16,765 bases of DNA. Source: SFJ001 sp045118955 (GTDB lineage Bacteria; Bacillota; Clostridia; Oscillospirales; Ruminococcaceae). Below the pieces are notes generated by a model. The model ran no database searches. It was not told where the DNA came from and was given only the letters and a program-made list of their open reading frames with translations. Positions within the stretch are counted from its first letter, which is position 1, and every line of letters starts with the position of its first letter. Shown in pieces: positions 15,467 through 16,765 of the stretch. The position numbers were made by a program, and so were the translations under genes. The DNA lies in assembly GCA_045118955.1 (NCBI GenBank), contig JBGVKB010000112.1, positions 1-16,765 on the forward strand. The letters are read 5' to 3'.

Positions 15467-16459
15467 TCAATAAAGCTTCCCACCGCCCCAGCTCGGCGGC
15501 GGCGCCGGTTCGGGATAGGGGGACTCCAGCACAAGCTGTGTCCATTGATGCCGCGCCGTGCCCTGCTCCAGCGCGGCGGCGTCGGCAAGGTTGCTCAGGC
15601 GGTTGCGCAGGGCGATGATCTGCTGGGTCAGCTCCTCCACCTGTGCGCGGGAGCGGTCGATGTGATCCTGCACCGCCAGATCGGCGAACAGCCCGTCAAA
15701 GAAGAAATCCGCAAAGTGCAAAAAGCCGTCCACGCCCACCTGCAGGTCGCTGCGGATGTCCACATCGTCCAGCTCGTTGCGCAGGCAAGCCAGCCGGGCG
15801 TTCAGGTGGTTCAGCTTCTGCTGGGCCTCGTCCAGCGCCGAGTGCTTGAAGGCATCGGCCATCAGCCCGCCGCCCAGAATGTCCCAGGTTCCCCAGTCGG
15901 CGGCGCTGTTCAGGGCGTCCCGCACCTCGCGGGCGCAGCCGATGGCGCTCTCGGCGGCCTGCAGTGCCTCCCGCAGCTCCTTCTCCTGCCGGGCAAGGTC
16001 GGTCTGCCTGCGCTCCAGCTCCTCTAAACGCTCCGCGAGGGGGGTGCGGAACTCCTTGAGAAGCCCGGCCTTTTCCATCAGCAGAGCGTTGTATTGTGTC
16101 TCATAGGTCCCCATGTCGGCCAGCTCCCGCTGTATCCGCGCCAGATCTCTGCGGGCATCCTGCAGCGCTTGGGTGTTGCTCTCCAGCAGCAGGGCGGCCT
16201 CCTCGGCCTCCTGACGCTCCCGCTTCAGATTTTCGTCCTTGGTGCCCATCAGGCTTTGCACCAGCCCGGCGAAGCTGAAGCCCTCCAGCTTGTCCACGTC
16301 CGCCTGTTCGGCGGCGGCCTCCTTCTGCAGCCGGGCGCAGCGGTCCTCCAGCACGCGGATCCGGTCCAGCAGGCGCGCCCGCCGGCTCAGCAGTTGGTCG
16401 CGGTTTTCCACCAGCCCGCGCAGCTCCTGCAGGCGTTTGTCAAGGTCATGTTGTGTCAT
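15467..16459 (-). CDS. Coiled-coil protein with WGTWDILGGG motif
   Basis: A 330-residue helical protein with long coiled coil (about 5-58 and 75-180), broken by FSFAGLVQSLMGTK (61-74), then a distinctive segment WGTWDILGGG (189-198) with ADAFKHSALDEAQ (201-213), an aromatic patch FLHFADFFFDGLFAD (246-260) and a final coiled helix (265-292). The tail is Pro/Gly-rich. I recall similar WGTWD-LGGG segments in uncharacterised Firmicutes coiled-coil proteins but know no function. No signal peptide or confident membrane segment is seen; the glycine-rich and aromatic patches could bind membrane or a partner. The ATG is preceded by GGGAGGG on the minus strand. It is the second gene from the right in the MoxR/VWA operon, 25 nt after the truncated gene. 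Confidence 0.85.
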   Translation of the reverse strand: MTQHDLDKRLQELRGLVENRDQLLSRRARLLDRIRVLEDRCARLQKEAAAEQADVDKLEGFSFAGLVQSLMGTKDENLKRERQEAEEAALLLESNTQALQDARRDLARIQRELADMGTYETQYNALLMEKAGLLKEFRTPLAERLEELERRQTDLARQEKELREALQAAESAIGCAREVRDALNSAADWGTWDILGGGLMADAFKHSALDEAQQKLNHLNARLACLRNELDDVDIRSDLQVGVDGFLHFADFFFDGLFADLAVQDHIDRSRAQVEELTQQIIALRNRLSNLADAAALEQGTARHQWTQLVLESPYPEPAPPPSWGGGKLY

Positions 16460-16484
16460 GTTCGTCCCTCCCTATCTATGAATG

Positions 16485-16765
16485 TCAGTCGAAGGAATAG
16501 GTCTTTTTCTTCACCCCGAAGGCCGCCCGCCGGTGGGCGGTGAGCACCGCCAGAGCCTGCGGGCGCTCGGCGGCCTGAGCGGCGCGCTCGGCCTGGGCGA
16601 GGCTCTCCCGGGTGAACACCCCCAGCCCGCACAGGAACCGCAGCCCCTCGCTGTCGTCCGCCCGGATGAGCGGCGCGGCGGCGCGGACGGGGTCGCCGCG
16701 CCGGTAGTGGGTGTAGCGGGCGGGGGGGGGGTGCGCCCCCGCCGCCGGCCCGGGGCGGCGTTCCG
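16485..16765 (-). CDS. Partial gene at window edge (C-terminus of first visible operon gene)
   Basis: An open minus-strand frame runs from the window edge to a TGA at 16485-16487, giving about 93 codons with no start in view. The last part looks like real protein: it contains RRGDPVRAAAPLIRADDSEG, then LRFLCGLGVFTRESLAQAE, and ends LAVLTAHRRAAFGVKKKTY followed by SFD. The helical pattern resembles the end of an ankyrin-like or similar helical-repeat protein, which is a weak inference. It lies 25 nt upstream of the next coiled-coil gene on the same strand and is probably in its operon. A run of ten G (16722-16731) encodes prolines; sequence upstream of this run is low-complexity and its frame is uncertain. 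Confidence 0.65.
   Translation of the reverse strand, partial: ERRPGPAAGAHPPPARYTHYRRGDPVRAAAPLIRADDSEGLRFLCGLGVFTRESLAQAERAAQAAERPQALAVLTAHRRAAFGVKKKTYSFD

Overview
The window is about 16.8 kb of very GC-rich DNA (roughly two thirds G+C, judged by eye) from a bacterium with Firmicutes-type signals. Almost every gene has a strong AGGAGG-type ribosome binding site 7-10 nt from its start. GTG and TTG starts are used. The clearest promoters are sigma-A-like with extended TGnTATAnT -10 elements. Family content (a DUF5662-like protein, an XpaC-like protein, a flavin reductase-rubredoxin fusion, a gut-type SDR) points to an anaerobic, probably intestinal, Clostridia of the Oscillospiraceae/Ruminococcaceae kind. 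I cannot name the genus.

Layout. (1) 104-1708, plus: a beta-CASP/RMMBL metallo-beta-lactamase-fold nuclease with a likely shared convergent terminator. (2) 1787-5905, minus: a 1372-residue zinc ribbon-TIR-STAND NTPase-TPR protein, architecturally an NLR-like antiphage defence protein, transcribed divergently from (3) 6108-7712, plus: a RecQ helicase with zinc motif and HRDC domain but no visible winged-helix domain, followed by (4) 7745-8275, a DUF5662-like HD-type small protein, and a terminator. (5) 8445-9662, plus: an XpaC-like membrane protein with its own promoter and terminator. (6) 9911-11481, plus: a two-gene redox operon behind a strong promoter in an AT-rich island, encoding a flavin reductase with two nearly identical rubredoxin domains and a short-chain dehydrogenase. 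It ends in a bidirectional terminator. (7) 11603-16765, minus: a five-gene operon, read right to left: a truncated gene at the window edge, two coiled-coil proteins, a DUF2201-like VWA protein and a MoxR-type AAA+ ATPase.

Two regions carry most of the interest. The single-gene TIR-STAND protein is a good candidate for a self-contained abortive-infection sensor/effector: the TPR array would sense, the NTPase oligomerise, and the TIR domain destroy or convert NAD. The MoxR/VWA/coiled-coil operon looks like an uncharacterised AAA+ remodelling system in which the ATPase and VWA protein are translationally coupled (TTGA overlap) and the VWA protein's HExxH-like site reads HQLLH, lacking the catalytic glutamate.

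No tRNA, rRNA, CRISPR array, insertion sequence or attachment site was seen. No stretch over 300 nt lacks a gene. The largest gaps (5906-6107, 8276-8444, 9663-9910) hold promoters and terminators.
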